Source of the DNA: Candidatus Pelagibacter sp.
GTDB lineage: Bacteria > Pseudomonadota > Alphaproteobacteria > Pelagibacterales > Pelagibacteraceae
Direction of reading: 5' to 3'
Length of the DNA stretch: 39,823 bases
NCBI GenBank assembly: GCA_028222445.1
Contig: JAOISU010000004.1
Coordinates: 1-39,823 of the forward strand
The notes under the pieces are model-generated. The model saw only the letters and a list, made by a program, of their open reading frames with translations. It did not search any database and was not told the DNA's origin. How positions within the stretch are numbered: position 1 is the stretch's first letter; each line of letters starts with the position of its first letter. A program made the translations under genes and the position numbers. Below, piece by piece: positions 1 through 7,568 of the stretch.

Positions 1-2
1 CT

Positions 3-335
3 AGTGAAAAAAATGCAATCGGTCATTTTTTTGATGGAAAGGCCACATTAATTGTTGGTACTCATACCCATATACCAACAAACGACGCTAGAATTCTTAA
101 AGGAGGAACCGCCTATCAAACAGATGCAGGAATGTGTGGAGATTATGACTCTGTAATTGGAATGAATAAAGAAAATTCAATTAACCGTTTTCTAAAAAAA
201 AAATCTACTAAACACTTTCCATCAACTGGTGATGCTACTTTATGTGGTGTGATTGTTGATTGTGATATAGAAACAGGTTTAGCAAATAAAATTGAAAACT
301 TTATATATGGAGGAGAATTAAAAAATTCTCATTAA
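3..335 (+). CDS. YmdB-family metallophosphoesterase, C-terminal part (5' end outside window)
   Basis: The reading frame is already open at the window edge and ends in TAA at 333-335, so only about 110 C-terminal residues are seen. The visible part contains the metal-binding stretch GTHTHIPT (about 50-75), followed by GGTAYQTDAGMCGDYDSVIG. Both are hallmarks of the TIGR00282/YmdB family of calcineurin-like phosphoesterases. Family members hydrolyse phosphodiesters, and some act on 2',3'-cyclic nucleotides; the substrate here cannot be read from sequence. The gene lies 5 bp upstream of yebC on the same strand, so the two are probably co-transcribed. Family identity is secure from the motifs. 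Truncation is due to the window edge, not to a broken gene. Confidence 0.85.
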   Translation, partial: SEKNAIGHFFDGKATLIVGTHTHIPTNDARILKGGTAYQTDAGMCGDYDSVIGMNKENSINRFLKKKSTKHFPSTGDATLCGVIVDCDIETGLANKIENFIYGGELKNSH

Positions 336-340
336 TTATT

Positions 341-1066
341 ATGTCGGGTCACTCAAAATGGGCAAGTATCAAACATTCCAAAGGAAAAGCAGACAAACAA
401 AGATCAAAAGTATTTTCAAAACTCTCAAAAGAAATAAGTGTTGCTGCAAAATTAGGCGACAAAGATCCATCAATGAATCCGAGACTTAGATCCGCTATCC
501 AGGCTGCAAGATCAGCGAATATGCCAAAAGATAATATTGAAAGAGCAATAGACAAATCCTCAGCTAGTAATGACAATAATTTTGAGAATTTAAGATATGA
601 GGGTTTTGGACCAGATAAAATTGCAGTAATTGTCGAAGCTCTAACAGATAATAAAAATAGAACAGCCTCCAATATCAGAACAATATTTCAAAAAAGTGGT
701 GGTAATTTAGGAACACAGGGGTCTGCCTCTCATAATTTTAATCAACTTGGTATTATAAAAATAGATAAAAAAGAAATTTCAGACGAACAAATTTTTGAAC
801 TAGCAATCGAGTCGGGTGCAGATGAATGTATTTCCTATGAAAATTTTCATGAAATACAATGTCCCATGAATGAAATTTATAATGTAAAAAAAAATCTTGA
901 AAAAACGATAGCAAATTTTATTTCTACAGAAATCGAATGGGTACCTTTAAAAAGTGTTGATGTTGAAAAAGATAAAATTGACTCTGCAATTGAATTTCTA
1001 GAAACTCTTGAAGATGATGATGACGTACAAAATGTTTACTCAAATATTAATTTAAAAAATAATTAA
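341..1066 (+). CDS. yebC: YebC/PmpR (TACO1) family protein
   Basis: A 241-residue protein of normal family length. The start MSGHSKWASIKHSKGKADK is the typical family N-terminus, and the acidic C-terminal tail (LETLEDDDDVQNVY) is also characteristic. The family was long annotated as a transcriptional regulator. More recent work links YebC/TACO1 proteins to the ribosome and to translation of difficult stretches such as proline runs. Cytoplasmic. No clear Shine-Dalgarno precedes the ATG, but this start reproduces the conserved N-terminus. The stop codon shares its last base with the ATG of the RuvC-like gene, so the two are translationally coupled, as in the usual alphaproteobacterial yebC-ruvC order. 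Confidence 0.95.
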   Translation: MSGHSKWASIKHSKGKADKQRSKVFSKLSKEISVAAKLGDKDPSMNPRLRSAIQAARSANMPKDNIERAIDKSSASNDNNFENLRYEGFGPDKIAVIVEALTDNKNRTASNIRTIFQKSGGNLGTQGSASHNFNQLGIIKIDKKEISDEQIFELAIESGADECISYENFHEIQCPMNEIYNVKKNLEKTIANFISTEIEWVPLKSVDVEKDKIDSAIEFLETLEDDDDVQNVYSNINLKNN

Positions 1067-1560
1067 TGCTTATAATTGGAATTGACCCAGGCATAACAGG
1101 TTCTATTTGTTTTTTTCAAGATGGAAAAATAATTGATGTTGTTGAGATGCCCAATATGCCCGAAGGGAAAAAAAATAAAAAACAAGTAAATGGTGCTCAA
1201 ATTTATCATGAAATTTCTTTAAGAATAAAAGATTTAAAAAAAGAAGATGTTAAAGTGGTGATTGAGCAGGTTTCGGCTATGCCTGGTCAAGGAGTTACAA
1301 GTATGTTTAATTTTGGTCAATCATTTGGAATTTTAAAAGGGATTTGTTCTGCAATGCAATTACCAATGTATTTTGTTAGACCCGCTAAATGGAAAAAGTA
1401 CTTTAATCTTATTAATTCAGAAAAAGATGCCAGCAGAACTAAGGCAATTGAAGTATTTCCTTATTATTCATCAGAATTATCTAAGAAAAAAGATTCTAAC
1501 AAAGCAGATGCAATTTTAATAGCTAGTTTTTATTACGAAACTTATAAATTAGAGGATTAA
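1066..1560 (+). CDS. ruvC: RuvC-like Holliday-junction resolvase, phage-type subfamily
   Basis: A 164-residue RNase H-fold nuclease predicted to cut Holliday junctions. It starts with the strand-and-turn IIGIDPG, which carries catalytic Asp7. A second acid, Glu67, sits in VVIEQVSAMPGQG, and Asp148 lies in the C-terminal KADAILIA helix, with Asp143 a possible fourth ligand. The phrase VSAMPGQGVTSMFNFGQSFG resembles the small phage or bacterial RuvC-like family more than E. coli RuvC, and the usual Asp three residues before the last Asp is Asn145. It occupies the position of ruvC between yebC and the tol operon, but ruvA and ruvB do not follow; tolQ begins 53 bp downstream. Fold and position are secure; the resolvase role is inferred. 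Confidence 0.8.
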   Translation: MLIIGIDPGITGSICFFQDGKIIDVVEMPNMPEGKKNKKQVNGAQIYHEISLRIKDLKKEDVKVVIEQVSAMPGQGVTSMFNFGQSFGILKGICSAMQLPMYFVRPAKWKKYFNLINSEKDASRTKAIEVFPYYSSELSKKKDSNKADAILIASFYYETYKLED

Positions 1561-1564
1561 TTTA

Positions 1565-1607
1565 ACACTAATAAAGTCAAATTCATGACACATTTTAGTG
1601 TGAAAGG
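1565..1607 (+). promoter_or_regulatory. inverted repeat and RBS region ahead of tolQ
   Basis: In the 53-bp gap before tolQ, ACACTAA (1565-1571) is complementary to TTAGTGT (1595-1601), a 7-bp inverted repeat with a 23-nt loop. A second copy of ACAC (1588-1591) could pair instead with GTGT (1598-1601). The Shine-Dalgarno AAAGG (1603-1607) follows directly, 6 nt before the ATG at 1614. The two pairings are mutually exclusive and abut the RBS, so they could affect tolQ translation. In such AT-rich DNA a short repeat may also be chance. Confidence 0.3.
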
Positions 1608-1613
1608 TTAATA

Positions 1614-2288
1614 ATGGAAGCTGATATTACATCACAAGCAGTAGGACTTGCATCAAATACTGATTTCTCGTTATGGAGTTTGTTTTTAAGAGCAGATTTT
1701 ATTGTAAAATCAGTAATACTTACGCTTATTGCCTGCTCTATATATTCATGGGCTATTATTATCGAAAAATTTAAATTATTTAAAAAAATAAATATAGAGT
1801 CAGAGGAATTTGAAGAAAAATTTTGGAGATCAAAATCTGCAGAGACTTTTTATAATAGTTTACCAGCTAATTTAGAAAACCCTATGGCTTTATTATTTAA
1901 GGAAGCTATGCAAACTTTATTAAAAGCTAAAAATAAAGCTAATTTAAGTGACAGAATGAGTGGAATGCTGGAGGTTAGTATTGAAAAACAAATATCAAAA
2001 ATTGATAAAGGTTTTACTTTTTTAGCAACAGTTGGTTCAACGGCACCGTTTATTGGTTTATTTGGAACTGTTTGGGGAATAATGAATTCATTTCAATCAA
2101 TTGCCATTTCAAGAAATACTAGTTTAGCAATTGTAGCACCAGGAATAGCCGAAGCTTTATTTGCAACCGCATTAGGTTTGTTAGCAGCGATTCCAGCCGT
2201 TGTTGCTTACAATAAATTTAATTTAGATTCAAAAAAATATTCACAAAAATTAGAAAATTTTTCTAAAAGATTTTTATCAATAATTTAA
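1614..2288 (+). CDS. tolQ: TolQ, proton-channel subunit of the Tol-Pal system
   Basis: A 224-residue inner-membrane protein of the ExbB/TolQ/MotA family. Three hydrophobic segments are visible: about 28-50 (IVKSVILTLIACSIYSWAI), about 137-160 with the conserved TVGSTAPFIGLFGTVWGIM, and about 170-198 (LAIVAPGIAEALFATALGLLAAIPAV). Family knowledge: TolQ pentamers with TolR use the proton gradient to drive TolA and so pull the outer membrane inward during cell division. It starts the tolQRAB-pal run. The ybgC thioesterase gene that precedes tolQ in many Proteobacteria is absent. The ATG is preceded by AAAGG at suitable spacing, and tolR follows after 1 bp. Confidence 0.97.
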   Translation: MEADITSQAVGLASNTDFSLWSLFLRADFIVKSVILTLIACSIYSWAIIIEKFKLFKKINIESEEFEEKFWRSKSAETFYNSLPANLENPMALLFKEAMQTLLKAKNKANLSDRMSGMLEVSIEKQISKIDKGFTFLATVGSTAPFIGLFGTVWGIMNSFQSIAISRNTSLAIVAPGIAEALFATALGLLAAIPAVVAYNKFNLDSKKYSQKLENFSKRFLSII

Positions 2289-2289
2289 A

Positions 2290-2706
2290 ATGGCTTTTAA
2301 ACTCAATCGTTCATCAAAAGAGCCTATGAGTGAAATAAATGTTACTCCTTTTGTGGATGTAATGTTAGTTTTGTTAATTATATTTATGGTTACAGCTCCA
2401 TTGTTAACAGTCGGAGTACAGGTTGACTTACCCGAAAGTTCTGCAGACACATTACCAGAAGAGCTTGAACCATTAACACTATCTATTAATGCTAAAGGTG
2501 AGATATTTATTCAAGAATCAAAAGTTGATTATGATAAAATAACAGCGAAGATTTTAGCTGTATCGAAGAATAGAACAGATACAAGAATCTATGTCAGAGG
2601 AGATAAATCGATAAATTATGGTAGGGTTTTGGAGATAATGGGAATGTTGTCTGGGTCTGGTTTTACTAAAGTAGCATTGATTTCTGAACCATATAAAGAG
2701 AGGTAG
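2290..2706 (+). CDS. tolR: TolR, stator subunit of the Tol-Pal system
   Basis: A 138-residue ExbD/TolR protein. It has a short cytoplasmic N-terminus, a single membrane segment (about 20-42) and a periplasmic domain. Asp23 in INVTPFVDVMLVLL is the conserved protonatable residue of the family. The motif TAPLLTVGVQVDLPES after the membrane span is also typical. It works with TolQ as the proton-driven motor acting on TolA. Spacing of 1 bp to tolQ and 5 bp to tolA indicates one transcript. Confidence 0.97.
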   Translation: MAFKLNRSSKEPMSEINVTPFVDVMLVLLIIFMVTAPLLTVGVQVDLPESSADTLPEELEPLTLSINAKGEIFIQESKVDYDKITAKILAVSKNRTDTRIYVRGDKSINYGRVLEIMGMLSGSGFTKVALISEPYKER

Positions 2707-2711
2707 TAAAA

Positions 2712-3521
2712 GTGAATAGAAATATATTTATTTCTTTTGGGTTTCATATACTTCTTGTATTAATTACTGCCATGAGTTTACCTTTTTTAGCTAAAAAACC
2801 AATTGATTTACCACCGATTGTTTCAGTTGAACTAATTCAGATTACAGATAAAACAAATATTCCATTTGCACCTAAAGCAAAAAAAATAATTGAAAAAGTT
2901 AAAGAAAAAGAAAAAAAACTTGTCTCTGAACAAGCCCCTCCAAAAGCAGTTAAAAAAGATAAACAAGATGCAATACCTTTGCCTGATGAAAAATTAGAAA
3001 AGGTTAAGGAAATTAAAGAAGACAAACAAAACCCTGAAAAAGTTGAAACAGAAATTAAACAAGTTTCAGAATTTGAAAAAAAAGATTTATTTGATCCAAA
3101 TAATATTGCAGCCTTAATTGATAAATCTAAAGTAGAAAGTGCTGAAACAAACAAAAAAAGCAATGAAATAAGCCAGGATCAAGATAAGAATATAGAATTT
3201 GGTGGTTTATCACTAAGTGAAGAAGATGCTCTAAAAGCACAAATATTTGGATGTTGGAGTATTCCTTTAGGATTACCTTACAACGAAAATTTACTAGTTA
3301 GAATTAAGTTACAATTAAAGCCAGATGGATCTATTATAGATTCTGAAATTCTTGATCATGCTAGAATGAATAAACCAGGACAAGGATTTTATAAAGTTTT
3401 AGCAGAAAGTGCATTGAGAGCAGTAAAACTATGTCAACCTCTTAGAGTACCTAGCACTGGATATGAGAGATGGAAAGAGTTACAATTAAATTTTGATGCA
3501 AGAGAAATGTTAGAAGGATAA
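2712..3521 (+). CDS. tolA: TolA, energy-transducing envelope-spanning protein
   Basis: A 269-residue protein starting at GTG. It has an N-terminal membrane anchor (about 4-25), a long Lys/Glu-rich helical region (about 50-150) and a C-terminal globular domain. That domain begins at [21 protein letters not shown] and contains [16 protein letters not shown], matching the TolA/TonB-like C-terminal domain, with two cysteines that may form its disulfide. TolA links the TolQR motor to Pal and TolB in the periplasm. The helical linker is short compared with E. coli TolA (about 421 residues in total), as is common in small alphaproteobacterial genomes. It lies between tolR and tolB, separated by 5 and 1 bp. 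Confidence 0.93.
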   Translation: MNRNIFISFGFHILLVLITAMSLPFLAKKPIDLPPIVSVELIQITDKTNIPFAPKAKKIIEKVKEKEKKLVSEQAPPKAVKKDKQDAIPLPDEKLEKVKEIKEDKQNPEKVETEIKQVSEFEKKDLFDPNNIAALIDKSKVESAETNKKSNEISQDQDKNIEFGGLSLSEEDALKAQIFGCWSIPLGLPYNENLLVRIKLQLKPDGSIIDSEILDHARMNKPGQGFYKVLAESALRAVKLCQPLRVPSTGYERWKELQLNFDAREMLEG

Positions 3522-3522
3522 A

Positions 3523-4863
3523 ATGCTATATAGATATTTATTAATATTACTGATCATATTTCCAATTAAAGCAATGGCTTTGATAGAAGTTGATATTACG
3601 AGAGGAAACTTGAGCCCTCTTCCTGTTGCTGTTTCTCCACTTTCAATCGATGATAATTCTAAAGAAAATTTTAAAAAAATTTTAAAAAAAGAAAATTTAG
3701 GAGCTGAAATATCTTTAATAGTTGAAAATAATTTAAAACAGACAGGCCTTTTTAATCCTTTAGATAAAAATGCATTTCTTCAAAAACCTGATATTGCAAA
3801 TTTAAAACCTAGATTTGAAGATTGGAATTTAATTAAAGCACAAGCATTAATAACTGGCAAAGTAACTTTTGTAGAAGATAAATTAAGAGTTGAATTTAGA
3901 CTGTGGGATATTTTAGCTGGAAAAGAAATGATGGCATTAGCATTTACTACTGTTCCAAGTAATTGGAGAAGAGTTGGTCATATAATTACAGATAAAGTTT
4001 ATGAGCGTCTAACAGGTGAAAAAGGATATTTTGATACAAGAATAATTTATGTAGCGGAAGAGGGGCCAAAAACTAATAGAATAAAAAAATTAGCCATTAT
4101 GGATCAAGATGGTTTTAATAATAAATTTTTAACTCTAGGGAATGAGTTAGTTTTAACACCAAGATTTAGCCCAACTAATCAAATGGTTACATATCTCTCT
4201 TATTTTAGAAACTTACCAAGAGTTTATTTACTAGATATTGAAACGGGAATGCAAGAAGTAGTTGGAGATTTTCCAGGAATGACATTTGCACCAAGATTTT
4301 CTCCAGATGCTAAAAAAATTATAATGAGTTTTGCTCAAGATGGAAATTCAGATATTTATACAATGGATTTAGAAAATAGAATTGTTGAAAGAATTACAAA
4401 TCATCCTTCAATTGATACCTCCCCCTCTTATTCTCCAGATGGAAAATATATTACTTTTAATTCTGATAGAAGCGGTTACCAACAAATTTATATAATGGAA
4501 AGCAATGGAAAAAATGTTAAAAGGATATCTTTTGGCAACGGACTTTACGGTACGCCAGTATGGTCTCCAAGGGGAGATTTAATTGCATTTACAAAGCTGC
4601 ATAAAGGAAAATTTTATATTGGAGTAATGAGAACAGATGGAAGTGGTGAAAGATTATTAACTGAAAATTTTTATCAAGAGGCACCATCATGGTCCCCAAA
4701 TGGAAGAGTATTAATATTTTATAGAGAAACAAAAACAAACGCAAAAGGAGAGGGATTTTCTGCTAAATTGTGGTCTATAGATTTGACAGGTTATAACGAA
4801 AGATTGATTGAAACAGAAACAGATGCTTCAGACCCATCTTGGTCATCTTTATTAACGAATTAG
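3523..4863 (+). CDS. tolB: TolB, periplasmic beta-propeller of the Tol-Pal system
   Basis: A 446-residue periplasmic protein. The N-terminal signal peptide ([19 protein letters not shown], 1-19) should be cleaved after AMA. An N-terminal domain (about 20-165) is followed by a beta-propeller with repeated blades of the form [27 protein letters not shown] and SWSPNGRVL. This is the classic TolB architecture. TolB binds Pal and TolA and helps recycle Pal during constriction. The ATG is 1 bp after the tolA stop. The length is close to the family norm. Confidence 0.97.
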   Translation: MLYRYLLILLIIFPIKAMALIEVDITRGNLSPLPVAVSPLSIDDNSKENFKKILKKENLGAEISLIVENNLKQTGLFNPLDKNAFLQKPDIANLKPRFEDWNLIKAQALITGKVTFVEDKLRVEFRLWDILAGKEMMALAFTTVPSNWRRVGHIITDKVYERLTGEKGYFDTRIIYVAEEGPKTNRIKKLAIMDQDGFNNKFLTLGNELVLTPRFSPTNQMVTYLSYFRNLPRVYLLDIETGMQEVVGDFPGMTFAPRFSPDAKKIIMSFAQDGNSDIYTMDLENRIVERITNHPSIDTSPSYSPDGKYITFNSDRSGYQQIYIMESNGKNVKRISFGNGLYGTPVWSPRGDLIAFTKLHKGKFYIGVMRTDGSGERLLTENFYQEAPSWSPNGRVLIFYRETKTNAKGEGFSAKLWSIDLTGYNERLIETETDASDPSWSSLLTN

Positions 4864-4906
4864 CTGTAATTAAGCTTGATTTTTAACTTGAAAGGTCTAA
4901 TTAAAT

Positions 4907-4951
4907 ATGAAAAAAATAAAGAATTACAATAAATGGACTAAGGAGCAATAA
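4907..4951 (+). CDS. possible 14-residue leader peptide upstream of pal
   Basis: A short frame begins with ATG at 4907, encodes MKKIKNYNKWTKEQ and stops with TAA at 4949-4951. The last A of the stop is the first A of the pal ATG. The pal Shine-Dalgarno AAGGAG (4940-4945) lies inside this frame. Such an arrangement could couple pal translation to a leader. There is no obvious ribosome site of its own, and a frame this short can arise by chance, so it is a weak call. Confidence 0.25.
   Translation: MKKIKNYNKWTKEQ
4940..4945 (+). promoter_or_regulatory. strong Shine-Dalgarno of pal
   Basis: AAGGAG sits 5 nt before the ATG at 4951. It is one of the best ribosome sites in a window where most genes have weak or no visible site, consistent with high-level synthesis of the abundant Pal lipoprotein. 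Confidence 0.75.
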
Positions 4952-5427
4952 TGAACTTAAGCAAGATTTTAAAAAATACATTTTTGATTTTAATAGCAAG
5001 TTTAGTGCTATCAGCATGTGCAACTAAAAAAACAACAGGTCAACTTCAAGGTGATGTTTATACGGGAACAGATTCAGTAGAATATTTAGCCTCAGGTGTT
5101 CCTGACAGAGTTTTCTTTGCAACAAATGAAACAGTACTTACAACAGCTTCAAGAGATACTTTAAGAAAACAAGCTGCATGGTTAAGAAAAAACTCAGATA
5201 TTAATGTTGTATTAGAAGGTCACGCAGATGAAAGAGGTACAAGAGAGTATAACTTAGCATTAGGCGAAAGAAGAGCTAATTCAGCAAAAGATTACTTAAT
5301 GACTTATGGAATTTCTTCTGACAGAATTTCAGTATTAAGTTATGGTAAAGAAAGACCTGTAGACTCAGGATCTAATCCATTGGCTTGGTCAAAAAACAGA
5401 AGATCGGTTACTGTTAAAGCTAATTAA
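4951..5427 (+). CDS. pal: Pal, peptidoglycan-associated outer-membrane lipoprotein
   Basis: A 158-residue lipoprotein. The lipobox LSAC (Cys at about 23) ends a hydrophobic signal sequence (LILIASLVLSAC), so the mature protein should be lipidated and anchored in the outer membrane. The OmpA-like domain (about 50-158) includes VFFATNETVL and the peptidoglycan-binding GHADERGTREYNLALGERRA. Pal binds meso-diaminopimelate and partners with TolB and TolA. It lies 87 bp after tolB with a strong ribosome site and is followed directly by an intrinsic terminator, so it closes the tolQRAB-pal transcription unit. Confidence 0.98.
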   Translation: MNLSKILKNTFLILIASLVLSACATKKTTGQLQGDVYTGTDSVEYLASGVPDRVFFATNETVLTTASRDTLRKQAAWLRKNSDINVVLEGHADERGTREYNLALGERRANSAKDYLMTYGISSDRISVLSYGKERPVDSGSNPLAWSKNRRSVTVKAN

Positions 5428-5450
5428 GTTAGTTAAATAAATTAATTTAT

Positions 5451-5495
5451 AAAAGACCTTATCACTATTTAATTAGTGAATAGGGTCTTTTTTTT
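5451..5495 (+). terminator. intrinsic terminator after pal
   Basis: The arm AAAAGACCTTATCACTA (5451-5467) pairs with TAGTGAATAGGGTCTTTT (5474-5491), with one G-T pair and one bulged base and a loop of about 6-7 nt. The descending arm merges into eight consecutive T (5488-5495). This is the clearest rho-independent terminator in the window and separates pal from cpoB. Confidence 0.88.
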
Positions 5496-5503
5496 GCCAT
5501 CAT

Positions 5504-5509
5504 TATAAT
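5504..5509 (+). promoter_or_regulatory. possible -10 element for cpoB-tilS
   Basis: A perfect TATAAT lies just downstream of the pal terminator and 15 nt before the cpoB ATG. No good -35 box is seen at 16-18 bp. The position makes sense for restarting transcription after the terminator, but TATAAT is common by chance at this base composition. Confidence 0.3.
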
Positions 5510-5524
5510 TACAAATTAGACTTT

Positions 5525-6508
5525 ATGTTAAGTTATAAAAAAATATTTTACATCAAGGCCCTAGCTTTATTTATTTTATTTTCAAATATTACATTGGCTG
5601 ATAATCATAATTTAAATGAAGTATTAGAACTAATTCAAAAAGATTTAAAAACACTTGAGAAGGCAGTTTATTCAGGATCAATCAATACAAGCAGTTTAAG
5701 TAATCAAGAAAATTTTGATCAAAGTTCGGAAGATGTTCTAACAAGACATTTACTAAAACTATCAGATATTGAAAATCAGTTTCAAGAATTAACTAACAAA
5801 TTTGAAGAAATTAATTTTAAGCTTGATAAATTATCAAATAGACTTTCTAAAGTTCAAGCTGATAATCAAGTAAGATTTCAAGAAGTTGAAAATGCATTAT
5901 CATCAGGAGAAGTAAATCAAAAATTAACATCTAGATCAAAAGAAACAGTGGAAAAAGTTTTACCAGGCTCTTCACAGCCACAAGACTTGGGCTCAATTTC
6001 TTATAAAGATAATGAAGACCAAAATACTACACAACAAATTCAATCTATTGAAACAACCTCTTCTATAGTAACAGAAACTTTTCAGGCAGAACAAACAATA
6101 CTGCCAGATGATATACCTGAAAAACAATATGAGTTTGCAACAAGTTTTTTAAAAGTGGGAGATTATAATACCGCTGAGCGAGCTTTTAAAGAGTTTGTAT
6201 TAGCCAATCCAGAAAATGCTTTAGCAGGTAATGCACAATATTGGTATGCTGAAACGTTTAGAATTAGGCAGCTTTATACTGATGCTGCCTCAGCTTATTT
6301 GGAAGGTTATCAAAAATATCCAAAAGGCGAGAAGGCTCCTATAAATTTATTAAAACTTGGTGTATCAATGGTACAGATAGGTGAAAAAGAACAAGGATGT
6401 AAGATGATCGAAGGTGTTGCAAAGCAATATCCTAAAGCCAATCAATCAGTATTACAAAAAGCTAAGTATGAATCTAAAAAATTTGAGTGTGAAAAACAAA
6501 ACACGTAG
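5525..6508 (+). CDS. cpoB: CpoB/YbgF, Tol-Pal associated TPR protein
   Basis: A 327-residue periplasmic protein. The N-terminal signal peptide is about residues 1-25, ending NITLADN. A coiled-coil region follows (about 75-125, LSDIENQFQELTNKFEEIN and onward), then a low-complexity linker rich in Gln, Thr and Ser. The C-terminal TPR-like domain (about 205-325) carries EKQYEFATSFLKVGDYNTAE and QYWYAETFRIRQLYTDAA. This order matches YbgF/CpoB, which coordinates outer-membrane constriction with peptidoglycan synthesis through TolA. It is the last tol-linked gene, downstream of the pal terminator. Its 3' end overlaps the start of tilS. Confidence 0.93.
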   Translation: MLSYKKIFYIKALALFILFSNITLADNHNLNEVLELIQKDLKTLEKAVYSGSINTSSLSNQENFDQSSEDVLTRHLLKLSDIENQFQELTNKFEEINFKLDKLSNRLSKVQADNQVRFQEVENALSSGEVNQKLTSRSKETVEKVLPGSSQPQDLGSISYKDNEDQNTTQQIQSIETTSSIVTETFQAEQTILPDDIPEKQYEFATSFLKVGDYNTAERAFKEFVLANPENALAGNAQYWYAETFRIRQLYTDAASAYLEGYQKYPKGEKAPINLLKLGVSMVQIGEKEQGCKMIEGVAKQYPKANQSVLQKAKYESKKFECEKQNT

Positions 6509-7514
6509 TCAGATTCTTGAATACTTAAATAAAAAAAAAATTTCTAGAATATATAAAAAGTTTGCAGCATCTTTGAAGGTTGAAGAAAACCTAGCCGTGG
6601 CTGTATCAGGAGGCCCAGATAGTCTAGCTTTAGCATATTTAGCAAAATGTTATGCTATTAAAAAAAATATAAAAATATATTACTTTATTGTTGATCATAG
6701 ACTTCGAAGTGAGTCATCTTTAGAGGCCACAAATATAAAAAATTCTTTAAAGAGCATTGATATAAATTGTGAGATTTTAAAATGGAATGGAAAAAAACCA
6801 ACTAAAAATATTCAAGCTATAGCAAGGAATAAAAGATATTCATTATTAATTAATCAGTGTAAAAAAAAAGATATAAAACACTTATTGTTAGGACATCACT
6901 TAAATGATGTTTTAGAAAACTTTTTAATCAGAATAGTTAGAGGAAGTGGATTAAATGGATTAATTTCATTCAATAAAATTAGTAAATACAGAGATCAAAA
7001 TATTAATATTTTAAGACCATTTCTTGATATAGAAAAAAAAGATTTAATTTATATCACAAAAATTGTTTTTAATTTTTATGTTAATGACCCATCTAATAAA
7101 GATGAAAAATATAAAAGAACAAGAATTCGAAACTTATTACACTCTTTAGAAAAAGAAGGTTTGGATATTAAAAAGCTTGAACTAACCATTAATAATCTTA
7201 AAGACTCAGATAGATCAATTAAATTTTATGTGGATAGAAATTTAAATAAGAATTCAAAGTTATTGAATAAAGATAAAACTTACATTTTAAACAAATTTTT
7301 TTTTGATCAGTCACATGAGGTAATTTTTAGATCTTTAACAAAAATTATTCAAATTATTGGAAGAAAATATTATCCTGTTAGGGGAAAAAGTATTGATGAA
7401 GTAATTAATGCCATTAAACAAAAATCTTTTACCAAGTTAACATTGGGCGGCTGTTTTATTGAAAGGATTAACGAAACTATATTAATATCCAGAGAAAGCG
7501 TGCATAAAGTCTGA
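6468..7514 (+). CDS. tilS: TilS, tRNA(Ile)-lysidine synthase
   Basis: An N-type ATP pyrophosphatase that converts C34 of the CAU-anticodon tRNA(Ile) to lysidine, so that it reads AUA instead of AUG. The P-loop SGGPDS is at residues 47-52, and HHLNDVLENFLIRIVRGSG is the second conserved region. The C-terminal part (about 250-348) is divergent but of family size. I chose ATG 6468, which overlaps cpoB by 41 bp; GTG 6489 is an alternative, and a longer upstream start at 6414 would lie deeper in cpoB. AUA codons should be frequent in such AT-rich DNA, so this enzyme is expected to be essential. It precedes ftsH, the usual order. Confidence 0.93.
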   Translation: MNLKNLSVKNKTRSQILEYLNKKKISRIYKKFAASLKVEENLAVAVSGGPDSLALAYLAKCYAIKKNIKIYYFIVDHRLRSESSLEATNIKNSLKSIDINCEILKWNGKKPTKNIQAIARNKRYSLLINQCKKKDIKHLLLGHHLNDVLENFLIRIVRGSGLNGLISFNKISKYRDQNINILRPFLDIEKKDLIYITKIVFNFYVNDPSNKDEKYKRTRIRNLLHSLEKEGLDIKKLELTINNLKDSDRSIKFYVDRNLNKNSKLLNKDKTYILNKFFFDQSHEVIFRSLTKIIQIIGRKYYPVRGKSIDEVINAIKQKSFTKLTLGGCFIERINETILISRESVHKV

Positions 7515-7527
7515 ATTATGTAACAAT

Positions 7528-7556
7528 TTGACACTTGTTTAATTAGCAATAATTAT
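7528..7556 (+). promoter_or_regulatory. predicted promoter of ftsH
   Basis: A consensus -35 TTGACA (7528-7533) is followed 17 bp later by AATTAT (7551-7556, 4 of 6 matches to TATAAT), in the 54-bp gap between tilS and ftsH. A heat-shock sigma-32 type -10 (CCCCAT-like) is not seen, so this looks like a housekeeping promoter. Confidence 0.45.
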
Positions 7557-7568
7557 TATCTTAAGGTT

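Noticed and set aside
2881..3163. Lysine/glutamate-rich A-runs in tolA as a possible repeat element
   Set aside because: They encode the normal helical linker of TolA; no regular repeat unit is seen.
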